Source: Rusavskia elegans | Lineage: Eukaryota; Ascomycota; Lecanoromycetes; Teloschistales; Teloschistaceae | NCBI GenBank assembly: GCA_011316305.1 | Contig: SAUG01000010.1 | Span: 32,390-96,389 of the forward strand | Length of the DNA stretch: 64,000 nt | Direction of reading: 5' to 3' | Position numbers and translations under genes: made by a program | Shown: positions 44,171-54,655 of the stretch, in pieces | How the letters are laid out: every line of letters begins with the position of its first letter | Numbering within the stretch: the first letter of the stretch is position 1 | The notes under the pieces: generated by a model | The model's input: only the letters and a program-made list of their open reading frames with translations | Database searches by the model: none | Told to the model about the DNA's origin: nothing

Positions 44171-46247
44171 TTAGAACGCACCAAACTTCTGCTCCAAGAA
44201 CGCTTTGACCCGTTGATCGGTCCCTCTATTCAAATTGCCGAGCGTTTCGACTTTGAGGCCTTCGAGACTCGATGCTCGCGAGAGTGCGACATATGCATGG
44301 CCCTTTTCGAACGTTCTCGCAAGATCGACGATAACCTTGTCAAGAGTCATGCCTTGGGCCTTGTGTATCGTCATGGCCCAAGCTGCCATCAACAGTACTT
44401 GTGTTCGTGATAGGAGACTCCAAGGCTGCTTTCTTCCATACTCGTTGATCATGCAATGCGGGTAAATGGGCTGCTGCTCGCCGTTCGAGAAACGGACCAT
44501 TGGCCACAAGACGTTGTTGGTGAGACTGACGAACTTCTGAAGCAACGCACGCTTCTTGTCGGCATACTCACCAGCAGTCTTGAAAAGTTCTTTCCTAATT
44601 TCAGCGGGCTGGAACGCTGTTATGACGCCCTGGCTTCCATTGATCAGGCCTGGCGACAGATTCATTAGTAGGATGACTCGCATCCCTTCTCGTAGCTTGA
44701 CTGTAGCCTCAAATTGATGCTGGTTTAGAGCGACTAGTGTGCCATCATGGTTGCGTTCCGTTAGGTAGCCAAGATTGTCGTGCTCTGGATGCTGGCGAAA
44801 GTCGTCGTGACAATGATAAGTAGTGATTGGGGTCTGAAGGCGGTTGAATTCTCTATCATTTGTCCGTTTCACAGCCTCCTTTAGGGGGAACAGCTTGACG
44901 GCGCCATCCGTCCGGGATTCGTGATTCGCGAGCAGGTCTCTTTCCTTGTAGCTAAGCAGCTTTCCGTTCCTAAGCTTCTCCAATAGCTTGACAAATGTGG
45001 AATCTTTCTGCCGGTGTATGGTGGTGAGATTGACATGAACAAAGTTGCACTCATTCCAGGCTTTACTCATGAACGCCCACTGGTCGCTCAACATGAAATC
45101 ACCGTGTTCGGAACATCTTCTTCCATCGCCTGCGATGGGTTCTAATTGTGCTCCACATTCGAGGCAATATTCCATAGCTCGTACTGGGGGTAGTTGACAA
45201 AAATCTCCGGACACGATTAACTGAACACCCCCAAACGGTGCATCATTACCCCTAGCCTCCTTCATAATTCTGTTTAGACGCTCGAAGCAGAAGTTCTCGA
45301 TCATTGAGATTTCGTCAATGACAAGAACGTTGGTATCATGGAGTCTCTTCCATGTTTGCCGTTGGTGAGAAGCGCGTAGTACCTGGTCCATTGGTTTCCT
45401 GACCGTACTGGGTGTCCAGCCAGCATAATTGAACAAGGTTCTACCACTAACATTGAGCGCTGCCCGTCTGGTTGGAGCAATCACTTCCACGGTCTTGTCG
45501 AGTTCTTTCAAACACCTCACGAAGCGTTTTAGGACGGTCGATTTACCGCAGCCTGCCGATCCAGTATAGAAGACATTCTGGCCGTTGATTATCGTCTCAA
45601 CCAAGGCTGCTTGTTCCTCACATAGCTTCGGTTCCGAGTCTGGATTCATAGTTGAAATTGTCTGGGAGAAGGTCATATCGAGTGATTTACAGTCAAATTC
45701 ATCCTCGGAGTCCGACGTACAGAGATCAACGATATTGGAAGGTTTGAAGGATCGCTCCGAAGCGTGCGCAGTCTTCGACTCTCCCTCCTCATCGGAGCTG
45801 AGAAGGCTTATGATATTTTCTGCGTCACCTGGGAAGACCGCTTCGCGTGACTCATCCTCACATGAGCATAACTGCTGGATCCGCTGGCCAGACTTGGTGG
45901 CGTGTTGCTCGGGTTGAAAGGTTGATTTTGATTTTTGTCTCTTGACACCGACTACCGGAACACTGTCGACTGGCTGTAGAGCCCCAGTGCGCTTATTCAT
46001 ATGGGTGGTGCTAGGCGACAGGTGCGATGAAGCAATGCCATGTACAGCATCATGGTTCTTCTCGGCTGTTTCAAACTTTGCGAGGTGCTTCTCGTAATCG
46101 ATGAGAGCCTGCTCCTGTCCGCCGTCCGCGGTCGTGTAGCCACGAAAATTACAGCCCGAAAACCCTTTCGTTTGCTTTTCGGTCTCAGCCCTTCAGCATT
46201 GATGCTGGGTTAGTCGTGTGGCAGACGAGACTGTAACTGCCTGTCAT
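44171..46247 (-). CDS. PIF1/RecD-like superfamily 1 DNA helicase
   Basis: ATP-dependent 5'-3' DNA helicase of the PIF1 family. From the ATG at 46000 it encodes 609 residues. The frame stays open to 46183 with protein-like sequence (GGQEQALIDYEKHLAKF), suggesting a longer protein; a short exon 46227-46247 (MTGSYSL) spliced across 43 nt would supply a start (677 residues), but this is tentative. Motifs (numbered from the 46000 ATG): Walker A YTGSAGCGKST (K153), Walker B LVIDEISM, GDFCQLPP (motif III), and near the C-terminus MTIHKAQGMTLDKVIVDL and YVALSRASSLEGLKV. All core motifs are present. A Cys-pair insert (CLECG ... CSEHG) may bind zinc. It lies 18 kb from the telomere, among orphan genes. 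Confidence 0.85.
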
Positions 46248-46429
46248 ATTGGAATGGTATCAACACACACTTCACGGTTAGATTGAGCAGATTTCGCGTG
46301 CTGGAACTAAAAGGGCTCGAAGCTCGAGGTGTAAAAGCAAAGCGGAGACGTTGAAAGTGATTCCGAAATTTACATAGAAACCAAGAGCCAAGACGCAGAT
46401 CTTCTAGGCGCGGAACGGGCCGAGCCCAG

Positions 46430-47040
46430 ATGACTCTAACTTTATCTGGCTTGCAAGCTTGGCAGTGCCATGCTTACTACGACTCATCTGGCGAAATCAA
46501 GCAAGTGCATGCAATGGACACCTTCCACACGGCTGCCGGCTTCAACGTCCTCTTCGCACACCTCCCCGCAGCCTGGTACAAAACCGGCCGGACCATCTTG
46601 AAGCACACGCATGGGCAACAAGCAGGCGAGCTATCTTACTCCGTGGCGCAATATCAAGTGAACGCGCGCCTGAAAAATGAACCACCAGAGCCCGACCTCT
46701 TCTCCAACCTCCCATACCGACCTACCGAGAAGCGCCCAGTGCCCATGCCGGTCCACGAAGTCGTCGCAGGATGCACGACCATGATGGATGCCGGGAACGA
46801 TACCACTCAAACCTCCCTTACAGACTGCATGTATCAACTAGCGGCCAATCCTGCCAAGCAGATAAAGCTGCGAAACCAACTACTCGCCACATTGCCAGCG
46901 AAATAGCATCAGCCTACTGCACCACAGAAAGCTCCATACTTTCGCGCCTGCCTGTACGAAAGCTTCCGCTGCAAACTCCTGGAAGCTTTCGGACTCCCTC
47001 GCCGTACCGTCGGCAACGGTACTATTATCCAGAATATTTA
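46430..47040 (+). pseudogene. Truncated cytochrome P450 pseudogene
   Basis: The frame to 46906 covers the middle of a P450: near its end the I-helix reads MMDAGNDTTQTSLTDCMYQL (AGxDTT). After a stop at 46904-46906 a shifted frame continues PYFRACLYESFR (the ExxR helix) and GLPRRTVGNGTII, then ends. The N-terminal third and the heme-binding Cys loop are missing. So at least one frameshift plus loss of both ends. It resembles fungal CYP families that modify secondary metabolites. It is distinct from the intact P450 at 51.0 kb. An A-rich tract follows directly. Confidence 0.8.
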
Positions 47041-47047
47041 AACTGCT

Positions 47048-47106
47048 TTTTAATAAAAAAATAATAATAAAAAAAAATAATAAAAAAATAATAAAAAAAA
47101 GATAAA
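47048..47106. repeat. A/TAA-rich tract after the P450 pseudogene
   Basis: About 55 bases of AATAATAA and poly-A variants directly after the truncated P450. Such (TAA)n/poly-A tails often mark the 3' end of non-LTR element insertions; no element body or target duplication was seen. Confidence 0.6.
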
Positions 47107-47287
47107 AATCTTCAGACATTTTTAAATAAACAAGAAACTTCTAGCCTCGAACATGTGGCAACGCAGTGTGCAAGTTGTCTCAGTTTTAGTACTATATGGC
47201 AATCTGATTAGAATGAATGAACGCTGATAGGTTTCACTTACAGTCACGCAACGAAGACCCGTGTTCCCTATCCGAGGTAACCGGAGT

Positions 47288-47868
47288 TCAAGATTCCTTC
47301 CTGCTAAATTCAATAGGATCTGCCGTGCCGCTTTTGATGACATGCGGAATTAAGTCTTGTGCATAGTCCAGGTAGGAATCCAACAGCATAGCCTTCTGTG
47401 CCAAGACATCTCCAAGATGGCGCGTGCATTGCCCGAGGGAAGCGTACGAGTCAACGCCTCCCGAAAGGAATCCTGCCGTATGTCCGCTGCAGGTCACAGC
47501 TGACACGGTGGTACACAGCCCGCAGCACATTTGGGCAACTAAAGGAAAGTTCTTTGAAGCAGGCGCAATAATTTTAACGTCTCGCAAGTTAGTCTGCAAT
47601 TAGGAGAGTATTACGATTCGAAAGCAGAACGTGTCGACCTTATGTCGAAGTAAAGGATTGGCCAAGTGTCAATGTCGTTCATCCATTTAATTGGTGCGAT
47701 CTTGCCGGAGTTTATGCGAGGTACCTGTTTCATTGACGCCTGATCCTGGAGCTCTGATAGGCTGCGCTTCGTGGCTTGCGCATCTGTTGTGGGTAGCCTG
47801 ACCTTCATGCCCAAGCGCGGAGAGATGAAGCTTCCCTGCTTACTTCTCAAGCATCTTGTACGTATCAA
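47288..47868 (-). CDS. Doubtful two-exon hypothetical protein or gene fragment
   Basis: Two consecutive minus-strand frames (about 47,611-47,868 and 47,288-47,599) could be joined by a GT-AG intron of about 46 nt (ataag|gtcgac ... attgcag|act). The second part has a Cys/Gly-rich, ordered-looking stretch (AQMCCGLCTTVSAV, then FLSGGVDSYASLGQC). I recognise no family, and no clear start or end was found. It may be a decayed gene. Confidence 0.22.
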
Positions 47869-48215
47869 TGATAGTGCGTTGGAGTAAGCGCCAGCGTTTT
47901 ATTTCTGTCCCTTAGTGCGTTGCGTATTCAACGTTTCAGCATTATGGAACCAGCATGAGGGGAGGCCAAGCCCAGATCCGTTGCTTGTAGAATTGATCAA
48001 GGCGGCGTGCCTGAAACAAGAATCCTTTGCTGTGCTTCGCTCCTGCGCGACCTCTTCATTGTATGGCCCCCTGACTGCTGCACTATGGATACAAAAAGCC
48101 TTCAAATTCGCTTTCACACTCGACATCTCTCTTCAAGCAAAGCTATAGCCTTCCTTCTCAAAATCTACTACAGCCACACCTCTTCACATCCTCCTAGTAA
48201 AAGTCACACGCAACC
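47869..48215. other. Promoter region of the CAP gene
   Basis: About 350 bases with CT-rich and CA-rich leader sequence just before 48,216; no gene supported. Confidence 0.45.
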
Positions 48216-48820
48216 ATGATCGCCGTCTCGGCGGCCCTCAGTCTACTCGTTATTAGCGCAACCTGTTCTCCAGTACAACGACGCCAACTCCACATCGAAA
48301 GAAGACAAGATGTCCTCTCAACAATCAACGGCTGGCGCTACGCCCTCGGTGCCAGCCCCTTGAGCTGGTCTCAAGATATGGCCAACGCCGCAGCCAACAC
48401 CGGTCGACTCAACGGCGGAGGCGTAGCAATGAACCACCATGCCCCTGACGGTGCGGCCGAGGTCATTGCACCCGGCAGCGACACGGACATGGGTCAGGAT
48501 CTCAAAGGCCGTTCACCATTCGAAATCAGCTTCATCGCCTGGATTTGCGAGAAGCCGAGTCCGCAGATGGGCAACGCCTGTGAACTTGTTGATGTGAATA
48601 GGTCGGATGCTGTGATGAGGATGTAAGTTTGTCAAGGAATCAAGGTTGATCAAGGATTGGGCATGCTGATTCGTGTGGTAGAACCATGACTGGGACCGGT
48701 CATCATGACATCTTGGTCGACAATCAGTACAAGCAAATTGGATGCGCGTTCACGAAGAACGCGAACCCGAATCAGTGGTTCCTTGGTCAAGGTCAGTGGG
48801 TGTGTGATCTAAAGCGGTGA
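48216..48820 (+). CDS. Secreted CAP/SCP-domain (PR-1-like) protein
   Basis: Exons 48216-48622 and 48682-48820 with one 59-nt phase-2 intron; 181 residues. Residues 1-18 (MIAVSAALSLLVISATCS) form a signal peptide. The CAP domain follows: INGWRYALGASPLSWSQDM, AMNHHAPDGAAEV, then after the intron TGTGHHDILVDNQYKQIGCA, matching the CAP motif in which a conserved His precedes a GCA strand, although the usual HYTQ is altered here. Fungal CAP proteins bind sterols or lipids and some act in host interaction; the role here is inference. Ends in WVCDLKR. The gene looks intact, between decayed neighbours. Confidence 0.85.
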
Positions 48821-49504
48821 AGGAAGGATATGGGGTAGAAGGTAATAAGTAGCCATGACGTTGTTAGTAAAGGAGTTCGAGGGAAACAGAGACTGGCGCT
48901 TGGCGTTTCACAATTCAACGTACCATTTGTTTACTTTATATTTTCCTGTAAACTGTCTTCATTGTTATGCCCGAGCGACCAGTACAGCATAGGCGTTCCT
49001 GTTCGTTATGCCGATCAAAGCAATTAGAGTTCTCAACGACAACTTTGACAGATCACTTCTGTTTGCGCCTGTAATAGGGCTAGGAGACAGTTGACTTCAC
49101 GCACGTGGGTTACGGTGTATATGGATACCTGAAGAGACGGGTACGACAGTGAATTTCCTGCGACTGGTTTGAAGACTCCAAGGGGTTACCGCGAACAATA
49201 GGTTCGTTCTCACACATTGATATTGGGCTGAACGTCAAAACCACAATACTCCGTGTAAAGTCTCTTCTATAGGAAAGCCCATATTTACCTCGCGTTACAC
49301 TTAAGTCGTGCCCTACCACATTTGCGCGATATACTTTCGAACATTTCTGTCTCGATGCTTTGGAGACTAGATGCTCTTCTCCTCTTGGATGCTCAGCGCT
49401 GGATGTCTCCCTGGCGGTTGACAGAACGCACAGTGTAGTCCGGTTATCGATGTCCGGAATATGATGAGATCAGAACTATAAACAAGGCCAAGATAATTCT
49501 TAGA
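48821..49504. other. Intergenic, no supported gene
   Basis: About 680 bases; only short frames. Contains the 3' flanks of the CAP gene and of the F-box-like pseudogene. Confidence 0.5.
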
Positions 49505-50430
49505 TCAGTGTTGTCTGATACGAATCTCAAAATCGATGCTATGCTGTTGGCACTCTTCCTTTATCTTTAAGTCTACCTTCATAGGCCGCTCTTTCTTAAT
49601 TGTGACGCTCCGCAAACTCGGCAATCGCTTGTGTTTGAGCTGCGATAGGTCTCGAAACATAGCAGCCAGGTCGTTGGCGTTTCTCGGCGTGTGCGATTCC
49701 AGTGTCTCCAGCGCTGCAGGAAGTACGGCCCCTGATCTTGGAACCTTTTTATTGGGCTCGTATTCATGGCTGTGGTACTCAGCAACGTTCTCTCGTGTTG
49801 ATCGCTCCGACTAGCGTCAATGAAAAGTGAAGTTTCGACGGCCGCATACCTCAAGACTTTGAAGTCTTCCAGCGTCGAGATGGAGTTCCTAATTGCGGGC
49901 CAGCTGACTTCCAGGTCCGAAAATTCGTCGTTTATTCCGATGACGTGATGGCTGTAGATTCTCCGGAGATGCGGGAATTTGGATAAGAGGGAAAAGAGTT
50001 GGACGCTTTCTCCAAGCTGGTTCTAATCTCCGATGATCTGGAATTCTTGTAATTGATATAGGGGCTGTCGAGAAGCAATATTCGTCTCTAGCAGCGAATT
50101 CCAGGTCTCGCGGATAAACTCGTTGCTCAGGAAATCGGTGAGCCTTACAACCTCCAGGACTTGAGTTCTTCGTAAAGGATTGAACATCATGAGGCAAGGC
50201 AGACCGTATTTACCCTTGGCTAGCTCCTGAACTGAACTCGGGATTGCATACCAATGCGATTGAAACAAGGGTCGCTATCAGCCATATGAATCCGTTTGGG
50301 AGTGATATCAGCGATATATGCTCTCGCGGCGTCGAGAATGGCGTGGCTGTACTTGTCGTCATCGTGACCGCGTAGTAGTCCCTCCCCTTCAATACCTCCA
50401 ACTTTGAAGACACTACAGTAGTCGGACATG
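49505..50430 (-). pseudogene. F-box/LRR-type pseudogene with three frame breaks
   Basis: Starting at an ATG at 50,430 (MSDYCSVFKVGG) the frame shifts near 50,260; the next frame (VQELAKGKYGLPCLMMFNPL ... LYQLQEFQIIGD) meets an in-frame TAG near 50,025, after which the same frame continues (VQLFSLLSKFPHLRRIY ... SISTLEDFKVLRYAAVE). A second frameshift near 49,735 leads to a final clean stretch (LPAALETLESHTPRNANDLA, then MFRDLSQLKHKRLPSLRSV) ending at a stop at 49,505. The style is that of fungal F-box/leucine-rich proteins. Repeat copy A lies 55-125 bases upstream of its ATG. Confidence 0.65.
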
Positions 50431-51030
50431 GTTTGCCTGTCGCAAACCAGGTCCCGAAGAGCGAAAGATGGATGTAAAACGTCCGAGTCTGGCGGAGTGG
50501 ATACCTCGACTGCCAGCCAAATCGGAGGCCCGACCAATGCATGAGATGATAATGTCTGGAGTTTCCTGCCCACCACGAGCCCCTCTGACACACCGTTCCA
50601 ACCCAGTGACACTCGCTCACCTGAGTTTTTCTCTTGGCCGCTTTTTATCCATCACCATGTCCACTACTCTGTTTTGACTGTGCTGAGGTGCCAGATGATC
50701 ACTTTCAGCAGTGTGTGCGTGAATACCCTGCAAGGAGATTTCTGTAGGATAGGCTTGAGGGCACCTATTTGGCAATCCGAAATCTCAGAGTCGCGTTGGA
50801 ACTTTTCCACTGGGTCCGTTAACGACTCGGGACAATCTCCAAGTCCCGACGCCAAGCCGGAATTCTTGGCATTCCATTTTTATGCGCGATTGATACGATT
50901 ACGAACTTTCCCCGCTTCTCTTCCTGATAGACAACTACTCACTGTCTTCATCGGCAAAGTATAGTGCAACCTACGACAAGAACCAGTCGAAGCATAATTT
51001 CTGGCGACGCTGGTCTGACAGGCACGAAAG
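50431..51030. other. Intergenic between pseudogene and P450
   Basis: 600 bases between a minus-strand pseudogene and the plus-strand P450, so a divergent promoter region. It contains repeat copy A. No gene supported. Confidence 0.5.
50485..50555 (+). repeat. Dispersed ~65-bp repeat, copy A
   Basis: Core GATACCTCGACTGCCAGCCA followed by AATCGGAGGCCCGACCAATG. Matches copies B (39.0 kb) and C (26.8 kb, inverted). Confidence 0.75.
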
Positions 51031-52749
51031 ATGCAATCGGCAGTTGTTGGCCTGCCGTGGTCTGCCATCGTGTTGCTAGGAGTTGCTACCCTGAGCCTGC
51101 TTTTCCAAGCCATCCGCAATTATTTCTATGGCGGTCTCCATCGCTATCCAGGGCCACTGCTCGCCAACTTTACCGATCTCTGGCATTTGCTTGACGTACG
51201 ATCTAATCAACACCACCACAGTTTGATCCAACTGCATCGCCGCCATAACAGCGTCGTTGTTCGAGTCGGGCCAAACACTCTTAGTATATCACAACCCGAC
51301 TTTGTGCCTCGAATCTATGGCGTCTCCACAGGTTACCTCAAGGTTTCCGTCACGCCCACTTACCTCATTACTGCAACGGTCAGATAACCCGTATCAGAGC
51401 GAGATGTATGACGCCTTTGCACGCCGAGTCAATGGCAAAATCTCCCACTCATCACTATCCACCCAAGACCCGAAATTCCATATCAAATTTAGAAAACCAA
51501 TCACGGCGGCTTATTCCTTAACCGCTGTGACTGCCTACGAGCCTCTGGTGGACCACATGATATCCAAACTCATCTTCCGACTGGGAGAAGTATCTCCAGG
51601 CCCCAGAAGAGGACCATGTAACATGGCACTTTGGTCAAGACTTTGTGAGCAGTATCTACTAGTGGATTCCATGCTTTGATGCTTACTGCGCAAGATGCGC
51701 ATGATGTGATCCTACACTCAACATTCAGTAATACTCTTGGCTTCATGGACGCAGGAGGTGACATTGATGATTTCATATCAAAATTGGATGAAAATCTCAA
51801 TAGAAATGCATTGGTAAGATAATTGGGGGCCAATGTTCCTTTGATACTAGATACTGATGCTTTCTTGAAGCTGAGCACGATGCCCTGGACTGCTTATTGG
51901 TTGAAGCTTAACCCGGTCGTCGGGTATTTGAGCAAGGACTCTCACATGTTCGTAGGCTGGACAGTAAAGCGCATCCAGGAGCGGATTGAAAAACGTCACA
52001 AGTTGTATAGTAGCACTGGACGCTCGAAAGAAGGCCCTACTGACTTCCTTGACATTTTTCTCGACGCTGCCCAATCCGACGACGATCCGTCTGGTTACAA
52101 TTTTACCCTACTCATAGACTGGACGCTGGTCAATGTGATGGCCGGAGCTGATACGACCGCGACAGCACTTCGCGCAATTCTGTGGTTCTTATTAAAGAAT
52201 CCATCACAGAAGGAAAAGCTCCTCCAAGAGATCCACACCGCGAAACTAAGTGTTCCCGTATCCTGGAAACAAACCCAGAAGCTCATTTACTTAGACGCTT
52301 GCATCAAGGAGGCTCTACGACTATGTCCCGCAATCGGCCTTGGCCTCGAGCGAAAGGTTCCTGCAGCCGGACTTGAGATGCCCGATGGCTATATGTTACC
52401 CGAAGGGACCAATGTCAGCATGAATGCTTGGGTCGTAAATCGGCAAGACATCTTTGGAGAGAATCCAGATAACTTTGTCCCCGAGAGGTGGCTACGGCAA
52501 GGCGACGAAAGCATCGAGCAGCACCGTGATCGAACAAACCAGATGAAACGTGCAGACTTAACATTTGGCGGTGGCGCGAGAGCGTGCACGGGAAAATACA
52601 TCGCCTTCCTGGAAATATACAAAGTGGTTCCAGCCTTGTTACTTGAATTCGACATTGAGCTGATGGATCCAGTCGCTGAATGGGTCACAGTTAATCGATG
52701 GACAGTACGGCAGAATGATATACAATGTGGACTCAAGTCACGAAAGTAG
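51031..52749 (+). CDS. Intact cytochrome P450 monooxygenase
   Basis: Exons 51031-51331, 51384-51644, 51695-51813 and 51871-52749 (introns 52, 50 and 57 nt), 519 residues, all junctions in phase; apparent in-frame stops fall inside these introns. N-terminal membrane anchor at about residues 8-28 (GLPWSAIVLLGVATLSLLFQ). I-helix MAGADTTATAL (residues 316-326), ExxR in IKEALR (E374, R377), VPERW (PERF-type), heme loop FGGGARACTG with ligand C466. The style resembles pisatin demethylase/CYP families of group E. Likely ER-bound, modifying a secondary metabolite; substrate unknown. It is convergent with, and overlaps by 17 bases, an O-methyltransferase pseudogene, so the pair may be the remains of a metabolite cluster. 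Confidence 0.9.
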
Positions 52750-53720
52750 CGGAACAAAACATCATAATCTGGACTACCTCAATCAGGCTCTCAGATGCAG
52801 GGTCCTTGGTCCACATGCCTTCGACACGTAAACCGAATGACTCAATCAATCGTCGCCAATGAGCCTCTGCACGCTCTGCGGAGGCTACAGTAGCCATCAT
52901 TGTTCTATCCAACCAGGTTATTCGCCATGCTGCGCCCATATTTGGCTCTATATTTCCATTGATCAATATTTTCGAGTATCCACGATCCATCGCATCCCGA
53001 AGAATTTCTAGGATCCAACGACATTGCTCGTTTTGCCAGCAATGCAAGACGGAATGCATGTAATATGCTCGCGCTCCTGATAGCATTGAGTTGGCTTTAC
53101 TCCATGACGCTCCGGGAGTACGATGTCTCACCTTTGATGGGTTGTGGACGGAAAATTCATGAATTTCCAACTTCAAAGGGAATCTTTTCCACTTTGCTTG
53201 CGCAATCATTGCTGGGGTCTCCCGCAGTACCAGTCTCCCTTTTCCACTAGCCGCAGGGCACTTCTCCTTCAAATCCTCCATGTCGTGGCCGATGCCTTCA
53301 CCAACATCGACTAAGAAAACGTGATTTTCGCCCTGCTTACAGCCGTGGAACAGTTTTCCTTCCAGAAGATAGAAGCCAGCTTCCCATCCAATTTGGTCGT
53401 TCGGCGTGGTATCCATCCATGTGAAGGGCGAATATTTCCTCAAGACCACGCTGTGATCTAGCCCAGTTCCATGGCGTCTCCGATGTTTGTAATGTATATT
53501 GAAACGGTCCATCAGCCAGGTCGTCTAAGTTTCGATAGTCTATCTGGGCGAGATAGTCAGGCAAACGTATCAGGATTGGGGTTGACACGGTATCACTATA
53601 TTTCACACCGGCCGCGTGACGTGGGTTCGCAAGAGCTCGAGAGATAGGGGTTGGAATATAGATAGAAGGCCTTAGTTCAGTAATAACTGCTGTAGCTGCG
53701 AGATGGCACAATATATACTA
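52733..53720 (-). pseudogene. O-methyltransferase pseudogene, 5' end lost
   Basis: Remains of a plant/fungal-type SAM-dependent O-methyltransferase. Upstream part: HLAATAVITELRPSIYIPTP, then DLADGPFQYTLQT and RPNWMGS. Near 53,360 a one-base shift is needed to continue with the SAM motif VFLVDVGEGIGHD. Near 53,160, at the end of an exon that should read FRPQPIKG, a second one-base shift is needed before a 55-nt GTGAGA...ATCAG intron; then GARAYYMHSVLHCWQNEQC and YSKILINGNIEPNMGAAW follow, ending near 52,733. The residues that normally precede HLAA are absent; the AT-rich block starts within 40 bases. It overlaps the P450 stop. Confidence 0.8.
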
Positions 53721-54253
53721 GAAAAAGACCGGCAAAGCATAGGTAGCCAGAGCGATCTCGTCCGAAGTTTTAAAAGATAAAAGAAAACGGAATAAATCGA
53801 AATCTATATCAGCAGATTGATTTTTTAGATTTAGATATTTGAATCTATTAAATCCGATTCAGCCGTTTATATTTAAATCGATTTAAAAATCGATTTAAAA
53901 TCGATTGTAAAACGAATAATTTTATAAATTCTATAAGCCGCTAAACCGTTATATTTTTTAAAAAAAGAAAAAAATATTATATATCAATAAATTTAGAGCT
54001 GTAAGACGCTAGATTCTATATTATTTAATAGACGAAGAAGTTTTTTTAGTAAAAAAATCGATTTAATTCCAAATATTAAATTTAAAAAAAATCGAAATTT
54101 TTTTAATATTAGATATATTTTTTTCAAATAATAATTACTAGCGCCAAAAAATGTATTTTAAAAAATATATTTTAAAAACTAAATAAAATTTAATCGATTT
54201 ATAATTTCATTTTTAATTCTAGTAGATTTATTAGATTTATTTCGTATAACGTC

Positions 54254-54655
54254 CCTGTATATTAGAGGGCGTTACGTTCGAGCCTAGCTATAGCCGTAGA
54301 CGTAGTCCGAGCTACTAAATAGTAAAGGAGTCCTAGTATAAATTATTATAACTAATCCTATATACCCGTAGAGGTACGGTTCCGATATTATAAGGTATCT
54401 TTATTATAAAGTAATTAAAAAGAGAATAGTAGAAATATATTTAATAATTATATTAATAACTAATAAAAGAAACTATCTATAGGAGTAATAAGCGATATAT
54501 ATAGTAAAAATAGCCGTAAAAGCTAATAGGTAGCCGTTTACTAAAAGTCCTATCCGGAAGAATAGCTATATCGGCTATAGGTAGCTATAGATAATTAGGC
54601 TCGTTTATTTAACTAATTCTTTTATAGAACCTCTATAGAGTCGTAGACGTAATAT
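54254..54655 (+). repeat. LTR copy 1
   Basis: Begins TGTATATTAGAGGGCGTTACG, continues CCTAGCTATAGCCGTAGACG and ends near GTCGTAGACGTAATA. The least mutated of the copies. Confidence 0.8.

Noticed and set aside
51645..51870. In-frame stops in the 51 kb P450, first read as a pseudogene
   Set aside because: All stops fall inside two GT-AG segments of 50 and 57 nt; removing them restores a complete P450 with consistent phase.
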